A DNA stretch of 64,000 nt, from assembly GCF_947623445.1 (NCBI RefSeq), contig NC_135240.1, positions 20,522,001 to 20,586,000 of the forward strand, given 5' to 3'. Positions 35,301 to 48,170 of this stretch are shown here, one piece after another. Made by a program: the position numbers and the translations under genes. The notes under the pieces are model-generated. The model ran no database searches and was not told the DNA's origin. It saw only the letters and a program-made list of their open reading frames with translations. The number at the start of each line of letters is the position of its first letter. Position 1 is the first letter of the stretch. This DNA is from Clavelina lepadiformis (taxonomy: Eukaryota; Chordata; Ascidiacea; Aplousobranchia; Clavelinidae).

Positions 35301-37330
35301 CTTACATAAAATCATTTTTAAGTATCGTTTCAAAATAACAAAGTTAAAGCTTTGCCTGTACAACAGAGCTTTCGCTGGGGCAACAGTGCATGACTGCTTC
35401 AACATTTTGTCGGTTGCAGTTTTTTTGCCCATAGAAGCAGCAACTGGCTACTTGGAGGCGTTGACCAAAGCAATTATTTCCTCAATCGGGAAAATTGAAG
35501 GAACTGGGGCTCCAAGATTTCTTCGAGTACGAGTTACTAATGCCACACTGTTAACTATTCTGCTTTGAAGCAAGCGATTCGTTGTAAAACATCCTGATGT
35601 TATTCAAATGTCATTTTAACGAATAAATGTTTTGCCAATCTGACAGACCCTTACCGAGCCCATTGTAGATCATCTCATTCATGTTAACAGAACTGTGCAA
35701 ATAAGAAGTTCACGAGGTCAATATCTTGAAGATGACAACAGTTTGGTTTCGGTTGGTTATGCTGCATATCTGTGTTTGGTTTTACATAGTTTATTTCTCA
35801 TATTATTTTTTTGTTTAATAAATTAATCAATTTAGATATGGTGTGAAAGAAGCGAAGAAATGAATAAGACATTTATCGTCAACACAACTTCTTCGATGGC
35901 TGTATCAAATAATACCGTTACAGCTACTGCCGTTGCCGCCAATTTCACTGGACAAGTGACAACAGAGAATAGAACTGTAATAGTCGGGATTAGAAAATGT
36001 AAGATCGAACTTCTTATGGAGGGGTTATGTTATAACATGTACAGTATACAACAAAGTTGTTTTGACAAATAACTAACGTTATTTTGGCAAAAGAAAATAT
36101 AAAGAATGATTATGGATGATGCGCGGCAATGCATTGACAATTGCCGTCTTGTACGAAAATGTTTTGTTGATGTTTTAACGGAGTGTAAAAAGTGTTGTCA
36201 GAGTGTACAAGTACTGTATTAGCTTTATGGGATGACGATGTACAGTTTCCATGTATGAATAAAATTAATTAAACTAAAGCGTCTTTGACATCGCCAGCAA
36301 AATTAACCAGTGTTTAAGTAAAGTTAAAAACGATTTTGATTTAGGCGACACAAGCGATTTTTTGTTTGCCGCTACCGGTATGTCGGAAGCTGCGGTTGGA
36401 ACAATCCTTTTCATCATATCATTGGTGGTGCTGATTGGATGCTTGCTAGGAATGGTGAAGATTCTAACATCTTTGTTGCAGGGTGCCTTCAAACAAGTGA
36501 TTCGAAAGGCTGTTAATACTAACTTTCCAAAACCATTTGGATGGCTTTCGAGTAAGTAAACGTGGAAACGAGAGGTTACGTGTGAAAACAGACTGTAAAC
36601 TTGAACAGTTCAGACTTTTTTGTTTATTTTTAGCATTTACCCTTTTGCAGGTTACGTTGCTGTGCTTGTTGGGGGAGGTGTGACCATGCTTATACAGAGT
36701 AGTTCGGTGGTAACCTCTACATTAACACCATTAGTTGGATTAGACGTTGTTAAGCTGAAACGTATGTATGCAGTTACTGTCGGTGCTAATATGGGAACAA
36801 CAACCACTGCAGTTTTGGCTGCTCTTGCTACTGGAAGTTCAAATGCTTTGCAAACTGCATTTTGTCACTTTTTCTTTAATGTTTCCGGATTTATTATATG
36901 GTATATTCTTCCATTTATGCGGAAGGTTCCATTGGAAGCAGCCACCGGTCTAGGTAATATAACGGCTAAGTATCGTTGGTTTTCGGTGTTTTATATTATT
37001 ACGTTATTCTTCATTATCCCTGCGATAATCCTCGGCCTTTCTTTTGCCCCTCTCTGGTTCCTGGCTACAGTTTTGATAACCGCTGCCGTTATTATTGTCT
37101 TTATTATTGTAATTAATGTGCTACAACGCAAACGACCCTCTCTACTACCCGCTAAACTAAGGACATGGGATTTTCTTCCTCTCTTTTTGCACTCATTCAA
37201 GCCCATGGATCGCTTCATCCAAAGGTATTTTGGATGGTGCCGATGCTGCAGATGTTGCTATCGAAAGGAGGAGCAACTGATGGAAGGAAGAGATAATCCT
37301 GTATACGAGAACGGTGACACGAAAGTTTAA
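32302..37330 (+). CDS. SLC34: SLC34 type II sodium/phosphate cotransporter, nine exons
   Basis: Exons: 32302-32362, 34559-34705, 34791-34937, 35151-35262, 35367-35526, 35647-35751, 35836-35998, 36345-36551, 36651-37330 (1782 nt, 593 aa, phases consistent; human SLC34A1 is 639 aa). The protein has the inverted-repeat architecture of the family: QSSSTTTS at residue 102 and QSSSVVTS at 383 are the paired substrate-site motifs, with MGANIGTS and GANMGTTTT following each. FAGATVHD lies after the first repeat. Exon 7 encodes the extracellular loop with several N-glycosylation sequons (NKT, NTT, NNT, NFT, NRT) between two Cys. The tail has a Cys cluster (CRCCRCC) as in vertebrate NaPi-II. The family imports phosphate with sodium at the plasma membrane. 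A single tunicate-type gene cannot be assigned to A1, A2 or A3. The start is the first ATG in an open exon with AG two bases before it. Confidence 0.95.
33586..33604. repeat. GC-rich 9-bp palindrome in SLC34 intron 1
   Basis: ACTTGCCCG and CGGGCAAGT are exact reverse complements around a single A, and GGCT/AGCC-like bases extend the pairing outward. It is conspicuous in AT-rich intron DNA and looks like an element end or internal hairpin of a DNA transposon. No partner terminus was found. Confidence 0.55.
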
Positions 37331-38427
37331 AACACTATGCTTATATATGGTTTGCTAACATAACGCCAATAACTTTCATTTCACCAAAACAATTAAGAAT
37401 TAGGCAATTTGTAAATTATCATTTTGCAAGCTCATTATAACGCTGCTACACATTTAAAATAACCAAGCAGAAAGTATTCAAGGTGTATTAGAGGAAGATT
37501 GCCAGGCTTATGTTTTTGCATGTCTATACTTTCACAGTAACCAGAATTTGCTGCCTTTTTGCAAACTTGTATAATATGACTTAAATCAAAACGTAGATGA
37601 TTTTAATATTCAAACAGTAAAAATACATACACAGGTTATTAAAAAACAGACGTGTAACTTCTATATTTTGCACATTAAAGCAATGGTTTACAAATCGTCC
37701 GCTTTCAAACAGAGTTTTGCACGATTCCATTAACCCGATGCCTTATTTTTGTCGTTCAAGGGTTATTTCAAAAGGCAAAAATTTACTTTTTTGAGAAATA
37801 GTTCTAAAGAGTGAAACAGAGAAACAACGGATCGCGATCTTCAAATGTACTGATTTGTTGTTTTCCTTTTTACGGCAAAATTCTTGCGTAATAGCTTGCC
37901 TTGTAGTTGTTATGTCGATGGTTGGATATTGCGCCGCTGTAACTACATAAACTAACTGATTAATAAACTTGTAGAAAAGCTGGCTGACCTTTAAGTTTTG
38001 TCTGTCTGTCATCGAAAACGAATATGTACGTTTAAAGAAAGAAAAAACTTTAATTCAGAAAAGATGCCTTAATGAAGAACGAAATAGTACAAAAAGCATT
38101 TGAAAAAGGCAGACAGTGGCAGTGAAATAGCAACGAGTCATGTATGTTGCAACAAAAAACTAATGTTAACATAAAAGCAGAAATCACATTAAGCAGTGGT
38201 TTAACCACAATGCAGTTGGTACCTTAAACGGTTACAAAGTACAGGTATAAATCGTGTATACAACATTGAGCTAAACTGAACGACAGACATGAAAACACGG
38301 CTTTAAGACGGCTGAATCGCTTGCGCGTAAAAGGTAACGTTTTAGAGTGAACATAAAACTATTAAAAAACTGAAAGGCAATATGTAACCACATGATCAAA
38401 TATCCACAGAGGTAATACTCGGAATCA

Positions 38428-41400
38428 TCAGTTTCGCTCAAACATCTTCTTGCACATATCACGTTCGGCGGCCAACCAACGCGTTTCATCATGGTCTAAG
38501 ATTTGCAGCTCTTTGAGGACATCTCTTGAGGAAGGCATGGTGGCATTGGCACGCATTAGATAAGTACTAAATTACATAAAGTAAATGAATTTTAGCCGAA
38601 GTGCTTATCAAATATGATATGATTTTGGTTAATAATACATGCCAAAAAGTATAAAGCCAAAGTAATAAAGTATAAATAATACATGCCAAAAAGTGCATGC
38701 AAAACTATTACAAAGAAAGTGTCAGCCACTATAATGAACATATCTGACCATAACAACTATGTCACATTTATGAAAGAAAAATTAAATGAACAAAATATTT
38801 TGCAAATTACATTAAAGATCGTTCTCAGCATACTCTGAAAGTATACATGCGTTTACCGTGCAGACTTAAATTCACCAAGGTGATGTAAAGCTTTTCCACA
38901 AATATACAAGGCTTTAGGGTGCTCAACTTCCCACTGGAGAACTTTCTTTCCAGCTGCAATTGCCTTCCCGAAATGGGCAGCTTTTAAATGACATAGAGCC
39001 ATGTTCAGATATGCTTTTATGCAAATGTGAACCACATCCCTTTCCTGCTCTTCATTTTGCAGCGTCACACTTTCCAGGGTATTGATAGTACTCATGTATC
39101 TAAATGTGCCACGGTTAAATCAGTTAAGCAACTGAAAGGGCTAACATTATAAGTTGCAAGCTTCAATCAAAGACCTGTGTAACCATTACACACGGCTGTT
39201 TTGTGTACTACTACTACTGCATGAGCGCACGCGCAAAAATACAGCCTCCGAATTCAGATGGCTTACTTTCTTGTTGCTTTTCCGTACTGCTGCCTCTTGT
39301 AAAAATCATTTCCTTCAACATTGTGTAATTTTGCCACTTCAAGTATACTGCAATAAAACATAAAAAGGTAAAGAACATACTTTAACATGCAGTGAAATAC
39401 ACATCTTTCCAGATTTAATACTTGTCTGGAGAAAGGACAAACCTTTGAAATGGGAGACCCCTTTTTTCTTCTTCTGATAACTCCTGATAGTCATCTAACA
39501 AAGCCGAGTCAGTAAATCCTAACAACTCCACTTCAAACAAAATTGTAGCATTTCCTGGAATTCGTGGTGGACATCCCATTCTCCCATAACCATACGAAGG
39601 TTGGATGAGAAATCTAAAGCAGATGATTGTAGATTACACAACTCATAACTTTATCTATTATTGAATTAATTAAACATATGATTTTTGCACAACTCAGACA
39701 GATAATTTCATAAATTGGTTGTTAAAACATCAACCATTTACTATTACCAAGACATAACGTACAATAAACTATAAAAATTGCATTTACTAGCTATACACAA
39801 TTACTCATATATATATTTTACTGTATTACACAAAACGAAATGCTAACTTTATTTGCATACAGTTGAGAGAAAGTCATTGAAACACAGGTTCTTATCACAC
39901 TGAATACATACCGAGCCACTTCTTCCTTTCGCATGGATGCTATTCCAATATCCAATCCGAGCACAATTTCACTTTTGCCCAATGTTACCTGCACATTTAA
40001 AGAAATTTTCATGTAGGTTCGTTTCCTGATGTATACTATGCCTCAGTTTGTAACCACCTTTAACTCAGTGCTGCACCAGGTTAATAGCTTTGACCGGTAA
40101 TACTATACACATGTGACAGTAAACTACAAATAATAAAATAATCTAACGGTGTGTATTTAATATTTACATGTGGCATCAGTTTTATTAAATGTCAAACCTG
40201 CAACTCTTTGTTTCTCAGTCGACTTGAATCAAAAGGTTCATCTAAATCTTCCAAATACCTAAACAAGACAGTTTAACACACAAGTCCTATCAAAATACAC
40301 CCATGCACCAGGCATATTTTGTTTCAGAGCAACTGCGTTTATGTGCAAATTAGTATTTGTTCGAGCAATTGCTACTATGCCTTTAATTTTGTATGTTTGC
40401 ATTTAATATCATGTGTGTAGCAGTGCCTTAAATGTTATCGTAGTGAAAAGCAGCATACATTGCCTCACCTTCCAGTGATTTACTCATATTGATAACACGG
40501 ATGTAATGTTTTGTTTAAATACAGGAAACTTGAAATACGAGTGGCATTTATAAAATTAGGTGTGGAGACATGACTATGACGAAATATGCTATATGCACTG
40601 GTACTTCAAAAACTTAATTTACAAAACATTCGTTAAGATCTTTAATTATCAAAATTCTATATAGTAACAACTGCAAGTGGCACAATAGCATCGTCAGTAC
40701 GCTACAATTAAGATATAGATATAGGCAAACACAGATAGTCTGTAGCTGTAGGTTTCATACATACGCACTTTTTGATTTATGTAGTGACATTACAAAGTGA
40801 ATATAAAGTTACACATATTTCTATAGTATTTTAGCATAATCCAAAATTATCCATTCACTGAATGACAGCATCGCGTGAATTACTTTTTGCTGATTTGACA
40901 GTTGTATTCAGCATTCATTTTAAAATGTACAATAATGTCAAAAAACACACCCATTGTAGTGGGCTCGAATTTTACAATTTGCAGGAACAACACTTCCGAT
41001 TCCTTCCTTCTTAATCATCTTTCTCACTCCACCATCTTGAGTAAGATTCTGCACATTGGTAACATTTATAATTAGGGCAATTAGTATTTCCGAGAAGAAT
41101 TTCAGCCCAAAGTAATGAGACAACTAAGCCACTTCACTTTAGATTACATAGCAAAAACTCCTGAAAAAATAAATCTTTTACGCACACCTTACACAAGTTT
41201 GCATAAATCTACGTGAGTGTCCACTGCAACTTTTCCAAACAGGGAAAAAATTTCAAATTAATGCCAAATTGAAAACTGTCAGCTGTAACATTATAAAAGT
41301 ATGTACCTCATTTGAGTTTCTAGAAGGTGCCAGATGCCAATGTAACAAGCATCTTCGCACAAACATTTCATGAAAAAGAACTTACACGCATTTTTAAACC

Positions 41401-44400
41401 AATACGCTCAAACCACGACAAAGAACTGTTGCCTTCTGCTTCATTATCAGAGTCTTGATCAAATAAGTATGAAAACTTGTCCACTCCCTCTGCAATATAA
41501 CGATCATGCCAGAAATGTTAAGTTATGAAAACATAAAAAAGCAGCCACATCTAACCAAAGTAAATTTTGTTGCTTTCTATTTGCATATCTTTTAACTCAT
41601 CCTCCAAATGATCTGTCATAAATTCAAGTTCAGTTCCTGAAAACAAAGTGGTATGTAAAACAAGGATAACAGAGGCTGGCTTTTATTACAGTTTGCAATA
41701 ACCACATCTGAACATACTAAGTCAAATTATAAACTGAACATACTGAGTCAGACTTAAGGATATATTTATTTTGATTGACGAATTAAGTTTAATTACTAAA
41801 TGTTTTACAGAAGTAAATGTATGACAATCTTCCGGTAACCTACGCAATGCAATTCTAAACAGCTGGTGTTAACTTATCTTATAGGACGTAGGTGAATACT
41901 TAGCGATTGTTAACATGATTGTTTGTGGTGTTACACGTCGCAACAACAATAACAAATCAATATTCGAAAACAACATTTTGCTCTGTAACAGTTAGAGTAT
42001 GTCATCTAAAACCAACACTATATTTGGTGAAAAATAAGAAAATTGTAAATAAAATTCAGTTCAAGAGGTTTCTGTTGTTGTCGCGTGTTGTCCGGCAAAA
42101 AAAAGTCTAAGGTTTCCAATGCATTGCCTAATTTGTTAACTATAGTAAATACCGCTTAATACATCCACGGTTAACACAACCAACCGCTTATTACATCCAA
42201 ATTGCTTGGAACGGAATATTCCTATACCTTTCCCATTATAAAAACCTCGTTTTATACATCCGGCCACTGCTTAACCCTTATTAGCACATGTGTTGACATT
42301 TTGTCAAAATCGATTTTTTGTGTGACATTGCTCTCGTAGCTTATGCACTAGCTCAGCAAGATCCTGTGACGATGGAGAACTTCTGAATAGCTTACTGCTG
42401 TAGCGATTTCAAAACGTTAAATTGTTTCCACTATGAGTTATTTGCGTTTTAACTTAATCGGCAAATCGACAAAATGTCAACAATCAGAAACAATAGGAGT
42501 TTGGAATGTAAAGTCACTACATAGTAGTTAGCTATTATCACAATGTGATAACCGGGGACTTACAGGAGAGTTGCACGTGTATTTAGTCAATCACTGTCTG
42601 ACTAGAAGGAGTTAGATTGCCAGTTGATAACTTGATCGTCTAAGCAGTTGTGTCGGAAACGTTTGCCTTAGCTCTAACTAGCTCTTACAAGCTCTGCGCA
42701 ACGTCTACATTCCTAGGGAATCCTTGAATGTGGATGAACAACTCATCGGATATCGAGGCAAAAATGCTGGAAGAACATTCATGCCATCGAAACCAAGGAA
42801 ATATGGTGTATAATTCTTTTGGCTGTGTGAAGCCACATCCGGTTTTGCTCTAAATGGCATTATTTATTCCGGAAAAGAAACCGACTCGGCTCCTGACAGA
42901 AATCTTGCAAATGATATAGTGATGAACTTGTGTTTTGTTTACTTTGGTACTGGTCGTGACATATACATTGACAGATATTTTACATCTCTTGGTCTTGTTT
43001 ACAGTCTCTTGCTTCAAAAGCTTACATTGGTAGGAACAGTAATGGCTAATCGCCGTGAAGTTCCATCGCAGCTCAAGTCAGCAATGAGAAGAGAGGTGGA
43101 AAGTACTGAAGCATTGTATGACCATTTGAACAACATTTTGCTATTGTCATATGTACCAAAACGAAACAGGAATGTTCTCATGATGTCTTCTTCACACTCT
43201 TCTTTTTCCATAACTGAAACTCACAGGAAACCTACAGTTATCATGGATTACAACAAATATAAAGGTGGAGTTGACAGTCTTGATGAAAACTGTGAAGAAT
43301 TCAATTGCTTGAGGAAAACAAATTGTTGGCCAATGGTTAATAATTACAATTTGATAAATGTTGCCAGTAACAATGCATTTCTCATAATAAGAGGCAATGG
43401 GAAAAGTAACAAAAAACAGATTTTCTAAAAAACCTTAGCTTTCAGCTTGCTCAACCATATGTCATCCAAAGAAAATTGGCGGTAGAAACTAAACTACTTT
43501 CCGAAAAGTTGAGGTTCGTTGATGCTGCTACTTCAAGCACTTTCAATGGCGCAGTTCAAGGTATCAAACGGGGAAGATGCTACAGATGTGCAGAGCATAA
43601 TCGATCTGCATGTGTAACTTGTAGCCGACGGGTTTACCCACGAAACAGAAAACTTCAGAAGAACAAATAATGCTGGGAATGCTGAACAATTTGTTGTAGT
43701 GCTCCACGTTTCTTCGTTTTTGTGTTTGAAAAACATGTGGCAAAATTTTTCTCGTTAAGATTTTCTTGCATTTTATCTGAGAACTAGTAAGCTAAAACTA
43801 TGTACTGGGAAGACAGCGGACCTCCCAATTAGGATTAATAATTTTTTTGTTAAAGTTTTATCAACATCAAATCATCTAAAACAACAACTTCACTTTGAGA
43901 CCAGCGCATTTGTATCGAAAAACACAAGGAAATACCATGTTGACAATTTGTCAACAAATGTGCCGATTAAGTTACCTAAAATCCCTGTGCTAATAAGGGT
44001 TAATGCATCCACTTTCGATTCCCCATGCAGGCCAATTTTTTTTACTGTGTACAAATAATGGGTTATGGCATGTTGTGATGAAACAATAGCCGATCTTGGA
44101 CTGTATCTATTCAAACCGATGCTTAGTGCTACGAAAGCAGAAGTAGATCGTCATTTGAGGAAGACATTCCCTTCTAGACAAACCTCGTTGCACAAGCTTT
44201 TTCTGTGCTGAATAAATACAGAAAATTCAATGATAGCATTTTACAACCAGAATGTTGTTTAGTAGCATTGTTTGTTTATTCGGTTATTACAACCACCGCT
44301 TATTTCATTCAAAATCAGCTGGCCCAAAGTGGATACATTAACCAGTGTCTACTGTATTTGCACTTCAAGCTACTAACTAATAAATTGCTGACAAACTTAA

Positions 44401-44648
44401 ATTCAGGATTTGTGACAATTTCTTTGCATATTTATATAAGATGTGATCAAAAACTTTAGCAGGAGGTTACTGTACATCGTTAATTCCTGCACTTTGCAAC
44501 ATCACAATACAAATTCCAGTATGTAAAACTCAGTACTGTACACACCTTCTTCAATCTTCCGCATATCAAGTCCATCTTTTAAAGGCAAAGTTGGTCCACA
44601 TAAACCAAAAGATGACAACTTTTTTAATCCTTGTCGAGTAGACTGCAT
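38428..44648 (-). CDS. FKBP6: FKBP6 (FKBP36), FKBP-TPR co-chaperone, ten exons
   Basis: Coding-order exons: 44648-44546, 41636-41556, 41489-41386, 41048-40951, 40258-40198, 39988-39912, 39613-39443, 39347-39267, 39099-38857, 38566-38428 (1158 nt, 385 aa; human 327). Residues about 80-95 (SWFERIGLKM) match the FKBP6 lead-in, and about 97-205 form the FKBP fold (HYNGYLEDLDEPFDSS, PSYGYGRMGCPPRIPGNA). The PPIase residue equivalent to FKBP12 Trp59 is Leu (EIVLGLDIG), and human FKBP6 also lacks Trp there, so catalysis is doubtful. Three TPR repeats follow (about 230-350; AYLNMALCHLKAAHFGKAI, HPKALYICGKALHHLGEF), which bind the HSP90 tail in this family. Vertebrate FKBP6 acts in meiosis and piRNA loading in the germ line. 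Intron 1 (2.9 kb) contains a nested transposon. The start is the only ATG giving an open first exon. Confidence 0.94.
38631..38694. repeat. 20-bp direct repeat downstream of the FKBP6 last intron acceptor
   Basis: AATAATACATGCCAAAAAGT is present exactly at 38631-38650 and 38675-38694, in the last FKBP6 intron. It looks like a simple local duplication. Confidence 0.85.
42275..43999 (+). mobile_element. piggyBac element with TTAA target duplication and 13-bp TIRs
   Basis: The termini CCCTTATTAGCAC and GTGCTAATAAGGG are perfect 13-bp inverted repeats. TTAA flanks both ends (42271-42274 and 44000-44003), the diagnostic piggyBac target. Subterminal TGTTGACATTTTGTC is inverted near the right end. 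At 1.7 kb the element is shorter than a complete piggyBac and carries a damaged transposase (about 42700-43670). It lies inside a pogo-like element within FKBP6 intron 1, on the strand opposite to the gene. Confidence 0.93.
42700..43670 (+). pseudogene. damaged piggyBac transposase
   Basis: The reading starts mid-domain with ESLNVDEQL (first catalytic Asp region) and FMPSKPRKYGV, then a stop where Lys is usual before FFWLCEA. The open part 42919-43428 has IDRYFTSLGLVYSLLLQKL (second Asp) and YNKYKGGVDSLDE (third Asp region). After KSNKKQIF a stop and frame change lead to a segment with the C-terminal Cys-rich zinc-binding region (GRCYRCAEH, CVTCSRRV), ending at 43670. The N-terminal half is absent. 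The three catalytic Asp positions remain, but the gene cannot make a full transposase. Confidence 0.88.
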
Positions 44649-46712
44649 CTTGTATTCATAAAATGCTAATCAGGACGCAGACCTGAACATTAAATTAACA
44701 CCGTTTTCTATCTATGCAAACCGTTTCTTAGATATAAACTTGGTAGTAATTCCTCCCAACTAGGATATCAATTACGAGCTTGTTGTATTTTTGACAAAAT
44801 CATTTTTTCTTCAATATATTAGTTTTTCGTCAGATGGTTCGCTAAACTGTGGTTTAACCATTACACTACAAACCGGATCAAGTTTGTAAATACTATACAT
44901 GCCAGTTTAATCATCATGTTTTTTATCACGCTAATCTTCAAAGATTGTATCCAAATGTCTATTTTATAGCTTTCAAGAACTGGGAGATATCATTGCATTA
45001 TTGCATCATCAAATATCTTGAACTCAAATTTAGTTATGTATATAATATAAGAACTCAAGAATTAAACTAGCAATTTTGCTGTATTTAGTAATTTAAACCT
45101 TATACACAAGATACAGCCATATTCGTAGATTTTGAAAAATATCGTAATATTCGGACATAGGTTTCAAAACAAATTCAAATCACTTTTGTAAATAAAGTTT
45201 TAGCTGTTATTTTGTCTGGACATGCAGGCGTGAGATAGCACAGCACAACAGCGATTTCAGTAACTTTAATTGCAATCAAAATGGATTAGTAAATATAAAT
45301 TTTTAAGAAACTGATTATGGTTATTAAACTGTGAAAATAAAATATAAGCGGTGTTGAACTGGTTAACAATAATCTTAATTAGATTTTGAAAAATTTTTCT
45401 GGTTTTAATGATATACAAATTATTAAAAGTAGGTGATATTTTGCTGTCTTTTTTTAAGGTAGCGACAAATTAAGAACAGTTTATTTCAACAGTGAGAAAA
45501 CAACACTTTGAGCATAATGTTATAAATTCAATAAAATTGAGGGGTAGAAAGCTGGAAGATTATAATGATATAAAAGTTAACAAACTTCTTTACACCGACA
45601 GTATTATACAGTTTCTGGTGCAAAAACAATTATCTTAAAAAAGGAACAAACTCGGTATTTCATTTTTCACAAACACATCACATCACTTTCACATTTCCTT
45701 TCTTCCTCCAAATATTGAGACGCACAAAACAACAACACCGTTTATTTCAGATTGTTTTCAGAAAGTATATATCAAAGCTATAGTTTTAATATTTTATACC
45801 GATTATTTATTATAGGAATAATTCTCTTCTTTCCTCAATGCTTCTACTTTATATTTTGAATGATATTGAAATTGTCTTACCCCACAGGATAAAATGTCGA
45901 AATTTTCAAAACAAAATTAATGTAGGAAATTCTAAGACTGATATTGGAATAAAGAGGTGAAAAAAATGATGTTTGCAAATGAGTACTTCACGCTGCAAAT
46001 ACTGGACGACGACAACCAGACCAACTGAGGATTGTTTTTCAACAGGATGGAACTGCATCACACATCAGCCGTGTCAATCACAGCTATCAAGAAGCTTCAA
46101 GAAGAATTTTAAGCTTCATTAACAAAGATGAATTGCCTTTCCAACCTTCGATAGTTTGCAGTGATGGAGACGTACTTTAAGAGAAAGTTTATGGTGGAAG
46201 GATGATCGTTTTTAAAGAAGCGACACTAAAAAACGCAATCACACATAACTGGAGAGATATGCTAAAGAAACTGTGAAAATTAGCTTTGAAAACACAATTT
46301 TTTCCGGTGAAATAATGGCTGCCAAAACTTTATTAGCAGAACAATACAATGTCAACTCATTCGAACGGATAGTTGTATGAAATGTAGACTAATGCTGTGT
46401 TGTTAAAAACGCAACCCTTATAAAGGGAGGTAATCAACAAAAGAATTTAAATTAAATGAGAAAAGGAAAAGTATAAAGTAAAATTTTCCAATGGGGTGGA
46501 GCGGCCGCCCCAAATGTATTAAAAACAATTTATTCTTTGGGGGTTCCTGTTTTCTTTATTTTTTCAAATAGCCTGTGACGATATTATAATGTTTTGTTTA
46601 CGGAAACCGCCTTCATGAAACGTGACATAACAATTGCGCATGCCTATATTACGTGAGTCAGTCGCAGTCATTCAATCAATTTGTGTGTTAAGTTATTAGC
46701 TGCAACATATTT

Positions 46713-46742
46713 GCAGCTACAGCAGCCTTGTGCTGTAGCTGC
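46713..46742. repeat. 12-bp perfect hairpin
   Basis: GCAGCTACAGCA (46713-46724) and TGCTGTAGCTGC (46731-46742) pair exactly around a 6-base loop. The stem is too short for a normal miRNA precursor unless flanks pair imperfectly. Its role is unknown. Confidence 0.7.
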
Positions 46743-48095
46743 TGAGTCAATGTTTTATTTAAATGTAATCGTTCAAAGAAGCTTCAATATAATCAGAATA
46801 TGCCGTTGTCATTCCTGTGTAACCATTCTTGAATTCAATTTTAAGAAGTTCAGTGTCTTGTTAGACAAATTTGTTGTCACCTTCACAAGACAATAATTCG
46901 TTAAGGTGAACAATTAATTCTAAGATTGAGAAAAGCAGAAAAAGACCTTTGAAACTCATATACCATCGAGCGCAATAAACAATTCTACTAACAAACATTG
47001 TAGTGAAATGGCATAACCTTACAGGTTAAGGTACAATAAACAACCATTTCATTACAAGCCTACACATCAGTGGCTGTAAACCGAGGTTGGCATCAGATCA
47101 AACCCAATCCAGCCAAAATTCATAACCACACCCTCGAAATTTCAAAACCTAACTTACACTGAACTTAAAAACGAAATCCATGGAAATGGGTTTTGAAATG
47201 CTGTGGGTTCCGTCGTAAAAGCTATAATATAAGAATGCTCCAGAACATTGTGGAAACCGTTCACTTCTAGAGACAAGCCAAGAGGAAAACCACATGACAG
47301 CCAAGGCGCGCAGAAAACCCCCCAATTTAAAAATGTGTTTTAAATCATTTTCACATGGACTACTTCTACAACTACCAGTACTAAAGAAAAGGAGAATTTT
47401 TTAATAACCATGTCTTGTATACCACGATAATTTCATAAATAATAATTTTACAGTTTCAAACAAAAAATTTTGACTACACAAACTTTACGAATTGCTGTTA
47501 CCATTTTTAACAAAATTATCTTAATATGTGATAAATCTCTGCTGCTTGTAGCGGCATTGTGAGGTAGCTATGACAACTGAATGGGATCTTCCTAATGAAA
47601 CTCAATAGGTTATGGAATATGCTTTTGTGGAAGGAATGATACCAAGAACATGCCTGGACTGTTATAAAAAGAACTAGGGAATACGATCAAATGAACTAAG
47701 AATGTATTCAAATTTTTAAAGAATCAAACCCTTGTTATGCCGTTTGGCAAAGCATGAACGACTCTTGCTGCTGTTCAGTCGTTAGTCTAGGCTAGAGAAA
47801 ACACAGAACAGTTCCAAATTCGGTCAATAATTAATAGAAATTAAAAAAAATAACTACTAAAATGTGTGTACGGTTATCGGGGCTTGCACAAAGACAAGCT
47901 CGGCTTGAACCATGGCTTGAACGATAAAGTCAATGGCGAAAAATAACCATTGATACAAAAACAGAATCATATAGGGAAGATTAATTTTTGCCAAAACTTC
48001 GCTCAGTTGGCATGCCTATACTTTTACTATGATACTAGCTGTGCCAGCCTATACCTTATGCTTATGCATTGCAACCATTGATGATACGATTTATC

Positions 48096-48170
48096 GACTC
48101 GGTAGCCGAGTGGTTTGAGTACTGGCCTGGCAATAAATGCGGCTCGTGTTCCGTGTTTGATACTGTACCC
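48096..48170 (+). repeat. tRNA-derived (Ser/Leu-like) SINE remnant or tRNA pseudogene
   Basis: GTAGCCGAGTGGTTTGAGTA matches a class II tRNA A-box region (GCCGAGTGGTTNAGG). About 50 bases later TTCCGTGTTTGATACTGTAC sits where the B-box GGTTCGAATCC should be, but is degenerate. The acceptor arms do not pair well, so a working tRNA gene is unlikely; a tRNA-derived SINE head is the better reading. Confidence 0.45.

Larger units (their letters stand above)
42143..44354. mobile_element. pogo/Tigger-like element in FKBP6 intron 1, split by piggyBac
   Basis: The left end TAGTAAATACCGCTTAATAC then ATCCAC is inverted, with differences, at the right end (GTGGATACATTAACCAG then TGTCTACTG). TA dinucleotides flank both sides, as for the Tc1/mariner-pogo group. 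Variants of CGCTTAATACATCC recur inside both arms (about 42151, 42183, 42250, 44290), a style known from Tigger termini. A piggyBac element (42275-43999) interrupts one of these units. Without it the element is only about 480 bp, and the transposase is not recognisable, so it is non-autonomous. Confidence 0.65.

Noticed and set aside
38853-39095. TPR frame as a separate tetratricopeptide gene
   Set aside because: It is exon 9 of FKBP6, in phase with exons on both sides.
46010-46200. Mariner-like FQQDG block
   Set aside because: Only a handful of residues fit, no catalytic context or termini were found and stops are frequent.
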